From: Protula sp. h YS-2021
Lineage: Eukaryota > Annelida > Polychaeta > Sabellida > Serpulidae
DNA length: 64,000 nt
Direction of reading: 5' to 3'
Assembly (NCBI GenBank): GCA_949752745.1
Contig: OX457028.1
Location: 23,865,927 to 23,929,926 of the forward strand
Program-made: the position numbers and the translations under genes
The notes under the pieces: model-generated
Told to the model about the DNA's origin: nothing
Database searches by the model: none
Seen by the model: the letters and a program-made list of their open reading frames with translations, nothing else
In this document: positions 48,643 to 64,000 of the stretch, in pieces
Position numbering within the stretch: the stretch's first letter is position 1
How the letters are laid out: every line of letters starts with the position of its first letter

Positions 48643-49054
48643 ATAAGTCAATATATAAGCAACATGTTTGAACATCCTGATGCTTGATCTTCAGACGTAA
48701 AGGCTGTAGATCTGTTTCAAAATCAAAAGGTAAGGTAAGAAAATTTTGCCTACTCATTACAGAAACTCTCCGGTCCACTCCAGTTTTATATCATTAAGAC
48801 TTATAGCGATAAATTTGATTAATCCATTGAGCATCGTGTTACTTCGAATTTGGACACTCCTGTAGGAATCAGTGGCATCAATTGTGGCTGAAAACTTTCT
48901 GCTTATAAAATGTTCTTACTGTTTAATATACAGCGGAGCTGAGTGGAGTATAAAATTTGTTAAGTTCTCTGTGTCATAGAGTATAGGTATTTATTTATTT
49001 ACAAGAATAATAATTTGACAAGCCCAATAAAGTATGGTGGTGCTTGCCTTACAG

Positions 49055-49212
49055 TAGTATCTTGAAGTTAGCCATCGCTAACCCAACATGCCGATCATTT
49101 CAATGGGACCAAGCTGGATCTACGGGAAGACAAAGAAACAATAGAGAAGCTGCGAGACAAGAAGATGTCGCCGGTCAGGACCTTGCGATGGCTAAAGAAA
49201 CTTGGGCTTCCA
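49055..49212 (+). pseudogene. Rac exon 5 remnant
   Basis: The first codon TGG is [23 protein letters not shown] is then perfectly retained before the reading breaks (SPVRTLRWLKKL, after loss of about 10 bp). The remnant stops before the CAAX end. Confidence 0.88.
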
Positions 49213-50092
49213 TTTAACACTTTAATCAGCTGCGAATCATTCATTTCAGAATTTTAAATATCGAACGCTGTGTGAACTAATTTTCAACATGTACAATCCA
49301 ATATTAGATAACGGGTTTTAGAGCTCTTTGTGCTCTCCAGATGTATCTGTGCTGTGGCGACTTACGGAACTTGCCCCTTTGTGAAACAGTCTTCTTCAGT
49401 GGAGTCGGATCCTTTACTATTCGACGCGTGAACATTTAAGAACGTTCAAAGCACTGGGTGATTTACCGTGTAATATTAAAAGGTACAATGAACAAGCCAC
49501 TGACAACATCTACTTTTAACTTTGCCTCTTTCTGAGTTATGACATTGCAACATATGCTGTTTATTCATTTTATACCACGCCTTAAATTCTGGTTCTTAAA
49601 TTATAATAATAAATATTATTTCTATAGAAATAATCTTCAATTTAAATTACCGTAATTGAATTTATCAATTTTACCAGTCACTCTAGAGTAGTTTATTAAC
49701 GACGCTTGTTTTATACCAATTCCCAGATAACTTTCTTTTTTTGTAATTTCACACGGCTAATATTAAGCAGATATAGCGCCAAACCAGAGCAATATGCTTT
49801 CAGCGTTTCAAATGAATAAAGGTTTGAATAAAATATGACGAAATACCTTTAACTTGAAAAAATTATGGAAACTGTCAGCTATATAGCCAATTTTAGATCG
49901 CATATAGCAAAAATGCAAATAATTTTTAAATGATGCCTGTACATATGTAGACTAGTTGTTATTTATTTGTTTCATTTATATATAGTCCCATTAAATGAAA
50001 TCGATTTTTTGGAATTATTGAATCTATTTGTAAGAAAAACTCAGGAAAATTGTGCTAAGCGTCTTGTTCTAAAATTAGAAACACGACCTGGG

Positions 50093-50100
50093 TATAAAAG
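50093..50100 (+). promoter_or_regulatory. possible TATA box upstream of Rac
   Basis: TATAAAAG in GGGTATAAAAGGCGGCC, about 100 bp before the Rac start codon. No transcription start is provable from sequence, and an untranslated first exon further upstream is equally possible. Confidence 0.3.
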
Positions 50101-50193
50101 GCGGCCATATATGTACGAACTCATCCAAAACTTACTTCCGCATTGTGATTTAAATATTAAATTTACCAGTAAATTAACAAGAGGATACAAAGG

Positions 50194-54425
<4,232 letters not shown>

Positions 54426-55829
54426 TGTGTGTGTGCATTTCGTGGTTTTTTTTTTTCTCGCCCCCTCGGGAACTGTTCGTGTCCAGTTGTAATTTCACAG
54501 TGTTTTTTTATTCCTCCGTGCGTTATGTTTGACATCTTGGTGATCGTGTTTGTAAGGTGGGGCACTGGTCTGCATCCTCTAGGTTCATCATGTGCCTGAG
54601 TGAGGATAGAACTGTAAAATCATACGATTCCAGTAGATATGATTCCGTTATCACTGTAATAATAGGTTGATGGGAAGGGGGGGGGTAATATCTTATCTTC
54701 ATGCCGGTGTCTGGGACAACAGGACGCTTCAGATCCCGGTGACACACAGTCGACAATAGATAATTTGCAAAGACATGGACTAAAAAGATTAATGAAGCAT
54801 TGGATTGTTTCGTGGGACTAACAGTTGGTGCGCAGTTGGCCTGTACTTAGTAGACTACGGTAAATTCCGTGTCTCAGATGAGCCCAACTTAGACATGTGA
54901 TAAATAATCCTGGGATCTAACAACTATTTAGTGATTTAGGAATCTTTTATATCACCAAATATGCCGATTAACAATTTTATGTGGGGTATAAAGCTGAGAT
55001 AAATAGTAATAAATGATAGGGCGATGTCGATTCGATTCCTTGTGACGTCAGAGAGTGGTGGAGGGTTAATCGATCTGCTGGTTGCACACGAAATGTTACT
55101 GTCTCAAATTTCGGGCAAGTTTTATGTGTCATGCTGAGAAGAAGTCAGTTCAACAAATTTTCTTCAACATTTTATTTTTTAATCTTTTCTTCACACAGAT
55201 TTTACTGTCAGCGGCTTGTTTTGAAAGAGCGCGATTTATAAAAAATGGAATGGGTTGAATATGAAATTGAACAAAGGAAACTGGAGCGTTTTGAGTTTGT
55301 TTTTCTCACATTTATCCAATAAGAAAGACAGACAAAAAGTCACAGCTGATAAGTATGGAAAGATACTTGTCGTTACTTTCCGTGTTGATTTTGTTATAAC
55401 GTATTACTGAAGTGAGTTAATCAGTAGACAGTACAGACGCGGCCATGTTTTCAGTTGTCGTGTCTGACACGGCACTGGTGTGTGCGCTGCTTGTCTAACA
55501 ATCCCCACACATTTTGTCAACTGACCATAGACTGGTGGACTGGCGGAACAATTGAATGTTCAAAATAGACTGAAAAGAAAAAAAAAAGACTTGAAATTGC
55601 TGATTAATTTTGTGTTAGTATTCACAAGACCTCCACCAGGCTGTTCTTTATTTTTTTCGACGGGCAGGGCTTGGCGAAGGGGGACGGGGGTTCAGAGATG
55701 TTTATGTCAGGATATTGTAATCCCTAGTCCTTCCACCGGCCCACTTCGAAAATTTAACAAGAGTCTTTCTTTGGCACTTCGCTTCCAGGCGAAAGAATTA
55801 TTGTTTTTGCTGGTTGAAATGTTTCTGGT

Positions 55830-55866
<37 letters not shown>

Positions 55867-57225
55867 TTTCTTGTTCTTTTTAAAATAGGTTTTAATTGTT
55901 AATTATTTTTATTGCAAAGGCTATTTTTTCCAGATTGGCGGAACACTGGGGGAGAATCTTGGTTATTGCTCCCCCTTCCCCCTTGTTGAAATTTGATAAA
56001 AAAATGAGCGTTGAAGTATTTGCTTACTGGGAATGTGGCAGGCTTTTGCAGCACAAATTATGACATGTTATGTTATAGACATTTTGTTTTTATTCTTTAT
56101 ACGTCATGAGATCATGACATACAATTGTTGCGTTAAATTTTATAGACAAAATCTTTAGTTCTTTAGCGGAGTAGGTATATGTATTTATATAATTTTCTCC
56201 CTTTTTGAAAACAAAAACACACATTGCATATTTAGTTTACTTTTCTGCCTTCTAAAAGCTCGTGCGTTTTGTGGGCAGAAACGTACTGGCTTTTTGCAGA
56301 AAGTCGGGATGTGCAGGACTGCTGCATGCATTTAATCATCACACATTTCTGGGCCTTCTAAGGTCTTACGTTTAAACAGATGCGCAATGTTTGCTTCCAG
56401 TATACTGGTGTTCATTTTCCACAGTGAGAGTGTAATGTGTTTTGGGGTCGGGGGAAAGAGTGTGGGAGGTGTCTTTAGGTTAACGAAACACCTAACCGAT
56501 GAAATGCCAGGGTGGGGTTGGGGACGCAGGGCAGAGCTCTCATTTTCGGGCATGCTGTTTTTTGTGAGTAAGTGGTTCAACAACGCTGCACTATTTTAAT
56601 ATTCGCCCAAGCAGATCTACGCCGTTTCTTTTTTCTTTTTTTTTTTAATTTTAAATTTTTGAATTTATCTCCTTATTTAAAAAAAACTTTTGAATTCTCT
56701 TTTTCGATTCTCCACGCTTGTGGCCAATTGAGACAAATTTCCATCCAGAGGGATACACGTCACAGTTATATACTCCAGTGCTGTAACTATCTTGCCACAC
56801 TGGTCAACTGTTGAAGGTTAATTTCTGAAAATGGTCATTAAGTAACGGAATAGCTGTTGGACCACTTTTTATACAGATAGCAGGCAAGGATCTGAGATGG
56901 CTTTCCTCAGTGACAACCACATGGCGTCAGTTTTAGCGTAGTCATAACTTTGCATTAACCATCCATGTAGCTAACAAAACTCTGTAATCAACGTGGCTTT
57001 ATTATTAACTGAAAGTGGACACTGCAGTTCGCCTAGAAAAAATTGTATAGACAGGCTTTAAAATCAGATAGCTTCTTAAAAGCTCTTTTTTTATTATAAG
57101 TTGTATGGCTTGCATCGAAAACGTTCACTGTTCCTTCATTATCTGTTCTGTGTTTTCGCGTCGATTGTAATCACATATATACATATGTACAGCCTTTTAT
57201 TAAATATTCTAAAATAAAGCTAATT
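54426..57225 (+). other. probable Rac 3' untranslated region and downstream
   Basis: No coding exon was recognised. AATAAA occurs at several points, including 57213-57218 (CTAAAATAAAGC), a candidate distal polyadenylation signal. A pure T-run covers 55831-55863. The real 3' end cannot be set from sequence. Confidence 0.4.
55831..55863. repeat. poly-T homopolymer
   Basis: About 33 consecutive T on the plus strand, possibly the poly-A tail of a minus-strand retroposed sequence. No retroposon body was identified. Confidence 0.8.
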
Positions 57226-57239
57226 TTGGAAACCACTAG

Positions 57240-60200
57240 TTTCATTTCGTCTGAGTTTCGAAGGAGGGCATTCTGGCCCAAGGAGCCCAACTTACATTTG
57301 CGTGTGAGCGGTCATATTGCTATCGATAGGTGTCTGGTGACATTTGGATAGTGAGCTCATTTTAGAGCGCTTTTTGTGCGCAGTTGGGCGTTTTTTGGCC
57401 CACGCACCCATGGAAATTTTATCTTAAAATTTTGTCCGATGTTCGGTGAACACTTCGAATTAATAATATAGGTGTTATGTCGTAAAAACATTCCACAAAC
57501 CTTATTTTGCGCAAAAAGGTAAGTTTTGAGCCGCCTCGGTCCAAGCTTTTCAAGGAAAAATTTTAAAAAATATCGGCCGGATCAATTTTTGGAAAAGTTC
57601 AGATTAGAAACGAAGACCCCCCTCCTGCAACCCCCCCCCCCCCCTAACTTCGGAAAATAACTTGAGCTTTGGATTTTCTGAAACTTAAACTCAAGGTGTC
57701 AGAAGCTGAACCCCTCCCTCCCCACTCCCCTTTACGAAAAGCTGGAATGGCCTGATCCTTGAACTCAGTTGTCTTTGAGTGACGGGTCACAATTAAAAGC
57801 CACAAGGAGAGAGAAAGCAGTGTCTCCCGTCATTGTTTAGTAAATTTGATCTATAAAAATATGACAGATGGTTTTGTGGTGTGTTAGTCGTGGTGAATTC
57901 CTGTCATTTTGTCTGCAATAAAATAGAACGACACGTGACCTTTAACACGAGTATCTCCATTTCAAAAAATATATAAAATTCCAGCCCAGTGATTAAATTA
58001 ACTAGTTTTTAACCGATTTTGTTGTTGGGCAATGGGGGGAGGGTAACATATTCAGACAGGGGTCCATCTTACCGAAAAATATCTTTGGTGCAGTCATATT
58101 TTATTTATACAACAGCTGAACGTATGATTTTGTTAGCAACAATGATAAAGTGGTTTACTCTCCTTGCGTTGGGCTCGGCTGGTTGCAATATCCTTGGACA
58201 TTCTTGTTTTTTGTGAGTGCGCGGTCCTGAAATAAACCCTGCTGTCAACCCGCGCGTCTGTAAACTTTGATGAACTGATCGCTATCCCAGGTACTATTGT
58301 TGCTACTTCTAAAGTTAGTTTGGAGAATCGAGACCCATTTAAGGAAAAAAAACCATACGCTCCATAAAATTTTGTCAAATTTACTCTAAAGTTAACAAGA
58401 AGATAAAGCTAAGTAGAATGAACAGTGCAGCTTCACTTCAAAGCCATAATGAACCCAAACTAGAGTTGTCAGGGCACCTTTACCTGAATTGTCACACCAG
58501 ATACGGTTTATGCGTTTCAATTAAGTTTGCATCATCACCAATTGGAATATCTCAAATGTGTCTTTATTTTTTTTTTATTTTTAAAAAGTTTTATTTTAAA
58601 GACGCAACGACACTTGTATCCTGACCATATCATTTCTTTGTGTTTGTTCGCCAGAAATTTGTCAAATTTGGTCAAACGCCAGTCTGATGTTCTGTGCTAC
58701 TGAACAGGGTCGTTTTCCTTTCCGAAGGACGGTATTTCGTCCCTTCTATGGGGCTAAATCTAAACAAAAGGAAAAAAACCCTGCATCCCGGCCGCGAGGA
58801 AAGAAAGTGGTCAAAAACCTATTAAAGCTAAACCCCTCGATTGAGGCACTACTAGTTTTTGTACATAACAGAGAGGCTCACACACCATTTTGTGTGTGTG
58901 TGGGGGGGGGGGGGGGGGTGGGGGGTGGTGATGGTATCACTTTACCATTTTTTCCGTTTATCGTTATTTACGTTTGGCGACGTAATAAAATCCCAGCTAG
59001 AACTGTTACAGAGAAATCGCAAAATGTGAATCTCGTTTATCACATTTGGGGACGTTTATTGAATTCACGCGATGCATTCTGTCTGTGTGTATTTTTCTTA
59101 TTTTTCATACTTCTCATTTTGGTAGAAAAACACCATCAAGCGAGCACACCGTCGTAAAAACAAAAATGTCGGTTGGGATTAAAAGGAAAATGCAGGAAAT
59201 CAGCGTCAATCTGACAACGGTATTCGACGCAGAAATTCCGACGTTTGCAATCCCAAGCAGTTTCCTAGTTTTTTAATTTGAAGGCACATGTAGAAGCAAT
59301 AAATTGACCAGAATGAACAACGACAGTAATTGTCAGACACCATAACCTTACTTTCTTTGAATGGCAGTCTTTCCCCCACCCCTTCCCTCTCCCCAAAAAA
59401 AAAAAATACTTCGTTCAGAAAAAGACTGGCTTGAGATTGAAAAGACGATTGGTCTGTTGATTGTTATAGCTATGAAAAACATAGCTGAGCTTGAAATTTT
59501 TGAGCGGACCGTCTCGCAAATTTATGATAAACGGATACTCAGAAACGGTCGATTTCGACATATTTTTGCCATATTTTTATTAATTCACCTAACTTGTCAA
59601 GTTTTGATCGGTCTTGTCTGGCTTCCATCTGTGTGTACATATTTGTGTTCGTACGTATTTACATAACTTTGCTTCTTCTTATACAAATTGGGTCTCTATA
59701 TTTGGTGAAAATATTCGAATTCCGGCTTGTACTTTCAAAACTATTCTCAAAATATTGATTTTTAGCGAATTTATCAATTTGCAAAATTTAAAAGTATATA
59801 AGCCAAGAGTCTATTCTCCAAAAAGTTGTCCTAAGCGGTGTCCCTGGACCTAACCTGACCCATGCCAGGTTACAACATATAAATAAGTTTAAAGCTCAAA
59901 TGTATCTTTTCTTACATTTGTGACAGAATCGTTTTCACATTTCACAGATGTTTCCTTGTACACAAGATGATAGGTTGTTTTTTTATATCAAAATTAATTT
60001 ATATTGAAATATTTGATATTTTGCCAGTCAGACCAATGTCGCTAAAACCCTGTTAAAAATATTCTGATCCTTTTGGAAAATCGGATCACAACGCAGTTAA
60101 ACCATTTTTACACAACTTTTTTCCAGTAGCATTTTCTTGACCTGCTTTATAATATCTCAAAATTCCACACCTTTTACGAGGCCTTTTGTTGCGTTGAGAA

Positions 60201-60700
60201 AAGACCTAGCGCTTTAGGCGACATTTAAACGATATTCAATATCTCAGAGTTAGAAGTAAAAAAGAATTATTTTTCACAACACTGCTTCAACAGATTTTCT
60301 TGACCGTGTGCACAACCCATCTCAATCGTGATGACAGGCAGAGAGTTGTAAGAGTGCAGGATGAATTCACTGTTACTTCAACGATCTAATGTGAGGCTCG
60401 TACGTGGACATTCTGCTAAAGTAGTCAGGTCAATGCAACTGATACGGTTGACCAGCGGCTGAATGTTTTTGTTTCCTGAACGGGTTTTATCTTGGGTTAT
60501 CTATAATTTCCTGGTTTAATAAATAAACAATGAAGCAAACAATGTAATATATTCCAAAGGAATATACGTTGCCACAACAATTACCTATCAATGAAATATT
60601 TCCCCACAAGTAATTTTATCCACAGCTAGGAAAATAGTTTTTATAAAATTAGTGCGTATAGATGTTTTGACGTCAGTTCAAACACAGGAATTCTTGTTAA
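57240..60700. other. intergenic, no gene recognised
   Basis: AT-rich, with a C-run near 57630 and a G-run near 58902-58920. The short ORFs have no domain signature and no conserved splice-flanked exon. Confidence 0.5.
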
Positions 60701-60706
60701 CTGGCC

Positions 60707-60840
<134 letters not shown>

Positions 60841-61119
60841 ATTCGTATATCGCACTTTATCGCACTTTAAGATACTTTAATGTATCAGTACATATATATT
60901 ATCGTATATCATTTTAGGTTGTGTGTATTCTTGTGTCTGTGTGTGTACATTACGAGATTCCAAATAACAAATAAACATGGATAAACTATTTGGTCTCACC
61001 AAACAATAGTACCCAAATTGAATTATTCTACTCAAACTACACTCATACGACATTGATTAAAAATCAAACAAATGTTATTGGCTCACGCAGCTCATTCTTA
61101 AGAAAGAGATGCAGTTTCC

Positions 61120-61195
61120 CTTAAAGAGACAGACAGACAGGCAGACAGACAAGGACAGACAGACAAGGACAGACAGGCAGACAGACAAGGACAGA
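61120..61195 (+). repeat. (GACA)n-type microsatellite
   Basis: Units GACAGACAGGCAGACAGACA and AGGACAGACAGACA alternate over about 75 bp. Confidence 0.93.
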
Positions 61196-61506
61196 TCTCC
61201 TCCTAAGTGACTGGTTCAGTTGAAAGCATTTGTGTTGACGCCCTCACTGCGTTTTTTTCCTCCTGCAACTTTTGTTTTCAAGTGTTCAAACGCGCCGAAC
61301 GGAAAGCAATTTCTTTATCGAGTACAAGTCAATAGTTATCTTTGGCTGGAAATCAATTCTATGGTTCCTGTTTTATGTCCAGAAATGACTTTCAACTACC
61401 CAAGACAAATATAGGACGCAGTTCTATTAGCAGTAAATAAAGCAAGTCTCGCGTGAGAGGAGCGAATCAATTGAATAACACTTAAGATTGAATGAAGACA
61501 GTCCAT

Positions 61507-61824
61507 CTATGGGGATTCTTCGGCGGCGGCTTGCAAACATGTAGTTTCTATTATTGCTAATGGGTTGCGGTCATTTGTCTGGACTCCGCTTTTAATGTCT
61601 TCATTTGGTGAGTTCCTGTCGGTATCTGGACAGCCTTCTTTGGGTATACCACGCGTATTTTCATCGGGTAAACCAGCCAGGCGGAGACTACCTTTTGAGT
61701 GGCATGTCTCTTTAGAGGCTACCTGTAAACAGTTTCTGCTGTAATGGATGAGGAACAGATGAATAAAAACCGGAAAAAGAAAAACGATAATGAGCGTGCG
61801 TGACATTATTTCAAGTTTGAACAT
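61507..61824 (-). CDS. unrecognised 105-codon ORF with N-terminal hydrophobic segment
   Basis: The ORF begins MFKLEIMSRTLIIVFLFPVF, with a continuous hydrophobic run (LIIVFLFPVFIHLFLI) after a basic residue, like a signal peptide or type II signal anchor. A polar region with three Cys (CLQVASK, TCHSK, EGCPDT) follows. It stops at TAG 61507-61509. I do not recognise a family. It could be a first exon, a small secreted protein or chance. Confidence 0.25.
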   Translation of the reverse strand: MFKLEIMSRTLIIVFLFPVFIHLFLIHYSRNCLQVASKETCHSKGSLRLAGLPDENTRGIPKEGCPDTDRNSPNEDIKSGVQTNDRNPLAIIETTCLQAAAEESP

Positions 61825-61904
61825 ATTGCGTCAGTTCGCCTTTTCTACCACATTAAATACAATGGGCCAGATACAGATTTTTTTGCGATCCGCCAATCCA
61901 AATT

Positions 61905-61982
61905 GTCAAAAGAAGAATCGAACCAGGGACCATGGAAATACTAGAACAAGGCTCTAACCAACTGACCTAACCGTCACTCCAA
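61905..61982 (-). repeat. tRNA-derived SINE head
   Basis: On the minus strand, A-box-like TTAGGTCAGTTGGTTAGAGC (61951-61972 region) and B-box GGTTCGATTC (61915-61924). The A-box to 5'-end distance is too long for a true tRNA, so it is a SINE head or pseudo-tRNA. Confidence 0.55.
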
Positions 61983-62265
61983 GTAGTTCTGTCTTAAAAA
62001 GACTTATTCCAGAGGCTTTGGTGTTTAATGTTTATGTGGGCTAATGCTGAGATTTTGTCATAATTTTTTTTTTACTTGAAACGCGATTGGTGATTTTCCC
62101 ATTGTCTTTAGCGTGTTTTCTGAGTTACGAATCCATGCTAATTTTCAATCTGGCATAGGAACAGCATCTCTTTGAATTGCATCGCACCGGTCGCATTATT
62201 TGTTATTCAAAGGTAGGAGGTCGTTTGGAGTTAAGTATCATTGACGAATTAATTTGTAGGCTCGT

Positions 62266-62346
62266 ATAAAATGTGACCATGCGGATTCGAACTTGGAACC
62301 CTTCACTTGCCAGCGAACGTCCTAATCACTACACCACATGGTGCGC
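62266..62346 (-). repeat. tRNA-like sequence (SINE head or pseudo-tRNA)
   Basis: On the minus strand, GTGGTGTAGTGATTAGGAC (A-box-like) and AGTTCGAATCC (B-box-like). ACCATG near the 5' end pairs with CATGGT near the 3' end as an acceptor-like stem. The TTCGC/GTGAA anticodon-like stem encloses a loop of only six bases, so it is probably not a functional tRNA. Confidence 0.5.
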
Positions 62347-62349
62347 TGA

Positions 62350-64000
62350 CAGAATGAAACACTTTATAAATCTTATTCTACACATGTCCAGTAATCAATA
62401 TAGTGTCTGTTACAGTCCTGAGGACCTTGCCCTTGATTCGTAATTGACTGATGTTTTTAACACTTGACAAGCCTTTGGCTTGCAAGGGTTATATGAATTT
62501 GTGCGAGCAAAATTCGTCCCTTTTTTTCTTCTTGACAGTTTTTCCGATTTTTTTTTTTTGTGTCTTCTTCTTCTCTGACACTATGGGCCCTACGACCATG
62601 AAACTTGGAACTTATGAAGAGCTTGATCTGAATATGTGCACGTCACTTTTTATTTTCGTCTTCGATTTCGTTTACTTTGTTAAAACGCCATGTGAAAAGA
62701 GTGTATTTTTTGCAAGTAAATGCGTAGCATTTAACGACAGCACAGAATACACATTTGCTCAATGAGCTTTGTGCGAGCTCTCACTGCGTAAATAGACAAC
62801 ACGGCGTATGCCTGATCAATCAATAAAACTTTAAGTCAACAACAACCAAACACTACTCGGCTTACAAGACGCATTCAAGCTGTGTTGTTTGCAATATATT
62901 ATTCAAGAAATAACCCACTGAAGGAAGTATTTTGCGTTTTAATTTTTATTCAAGTGTTTAACATTTCATTTCGCTAGCGGAATGAGCTTCTCGTTTGTAT
63001 TTGGTTTCAAGACATTAATTCCAAAATACAAATGTCCATTAATCTTTTCCTGAGAAATTGACATATTCTGAGAAGTGCTACAGGTGATTACTCAAGCATA
63101 ATACTTTAGTAAATTAAATGGCATTGCATAAACAGTTGGATGCGACACATGCTGAAACATCTATCATTTTAATGAGATAATTATGAACAATGTATAATTA
63201 TATTTAGAGTGGATTCTTAAAATATTTAGCGAGGATTCTATGCTCAGAAAACACGCTAATTTTTCCATAGAACTCTCTTTTAAGATTCAAAACAGGATAT
63301 TGTGATATCAGAAACCCCTCGTTGCTGCGAAACTCGGTATTTTCTGACCGTAGAATAGACCTTTTTTCATCTTCTAACCGTGACTTGTAAATGTTTTTCA
63401 AATGGTGACATTTTCTTCCTGAGGTTTCCAGTGCATTGATATTCAGCCTAGTGCACATTGAGTACATACCGCAATGCCTTTGTGCTGAAATACACCGTAA
63501 TACAACGACCCACCGGAAAACACCATTTGGTTCTTCCCGGTTGGGAGGTAGGGGGTGGGTGGGGGACTTCAAGCAGCAAATGGTTACCGTGCATGTCCAT
63601 GCACCTTTTAAAACAACCCCAAAACGCGGAGTACTAAACTTGAAATAATCCCCCTTTCTTAAACAAACGCGGAGCACAGTTCTGAAAGAACCCCGTTTTT
63701 GTGCTAAACGCGGAGTGCTGAACAAAATTACCCCCTCCCCCCGACCAATTTAAAGAACTTGGCAGCACTCGCACGCCCCTTCTAGCCTCAAAATTATCCT
63801 CTTTCTTGTTTTTTTTTTTTTTTTGCACACGCATGGTAACATATGATACCAAGTGCCACCCCCTTCCACCCCGGGGGGTGGAGACAGCTTCTCCTAAAAC
63901 TTTGTTTGTTTCTTCTAATCCTGTGCCATTTTTAAGCCACTCGGGAAAAGCGCAGATCTAGGATGACATGCTGGTTTATGTATTTTGTTGGGTAAATATC
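62350..64000. other. intergenic, no gene recognised
   Basis: AT-rich. Around 63620-63725 a short repeat (AAACGCGGAG followed by TRC) recurs three times. A 173-codon minus-strand ORF (63204-63725) overlaps it but shows no domain. Confidence 0.5.

Larger units (their letters stand above)
45480..49212 (+). pseudogene. tandem-duplicated Rac locus, now a pseudogene
   Basis: Introns and exons run parallel to the intact gene: 45480-46140 matches about 50555-51240; 46760-47340 and 47540-47850 match about 51700-52030; 48090-48780 matches about 52110-52745; 48790-49212 matches about 53215-54290. Exon 2, 4 and 5 remnants are at 45650-45721, 48595-48642 and 49055-49212. Exons 1 and 3 are missing. Remaining exons carry broken donors (GT to AT), an internal deletion and a TGG to TAG change. 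The duplication is old, because exon similarity is well below 90% in places and intron similarity is patchy. Confidence 0.88.

Noticed and set aside
63204..63725. 173-codon minus-strand ORF
   Set aside because: It overlaps short GC-rich repeats (AAACGCGGAG) and has no recognisable domain or splice context. Kept as noncoding for lack of support.

Overview
This is a eukaryotic, intron-rich, repeat-laden genomic window from an invertebrate animal. The mix of elements (a DIRS-type tyrosine-recombinase retrotransposon, a short-LTR Ty3/gypsy element of about 5.0 kb, LINE fragments with (TTGA)n tails, tRNA-derived SINE heads, nested hAT MITEs and a Helitron-like element with a satellite core) resembles published mollusc, especially bivalve, genomes. 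That taxon assignment is inference. There are no prokaryotic operons and no CRISPR array.

Two conserved animal genes can be reconstructed exon by exon. On the minus strand, a WDR13 orthologue (WD-repeat protein) runs from its start codon at 40656 to its stop at 25391. Twelve coding exons are identified, each with matching splice sites, and at least one middle exon is unlocated. On the plus strand, a Rac-family small GTPase (192 codons, 5 exons) spans 50194-54425 and appears intact. The two genes are divergently arranged. Between them lie a LINE 3' fragment (about 41050-41965), a decayed gypsy copy (42014-44625) and an older tandem duplicate of the Rac locus that is now a pseudogene (about 45480-49212).

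The left third is a transposon nest. A DIRS-like element (7075-17974) carries 74-bp inverted terminal repeats and an internal region complementary to the junction of its two ends. Its gag region is interrupted by a gypsy element (8059-13897, 159-bp LTRs, 5-bp target duplication GAAAA). That gypsy gag is in turn interrupted by a minus-strand LINE fragment (8593-9411, 14-bp target duplication). Bases 1-2627 are a near-identical second copy of 12320-14948 (gypsy 3' end, LTR, DIRS gag/RT start). This copy stops abruptly against a 139-bp satellite that ends in a Helitron-like hairpin plus CTAG.

Region by region: 1-3653 duplicate plus Helitron-like satellite; 3654-7074 intergenic with a 168-bp tandem repeat; 7075-17974 nested transposons; 17975-25390 intergenic, with a TIR-bounded 2.9-kb element packed with tandem repeats and a 30-bp minisatellite next to the WDR13 stop; 25391-40656 WDR13 with minisatellites, diverged repeats and three nested hAT MITEs in its introns; 40657-50193 LINE, gypsy and Rac pseudogene; 50194-57240 Rac and its probable 3' UTR; 57240-64000 no recognisable gene, with microsatellites, two tRNA-like SINE heads and one short ORF of unknown status.

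Most transposon ORFs are broken by stops and frameshifts, so none of these copies looks autonomous.
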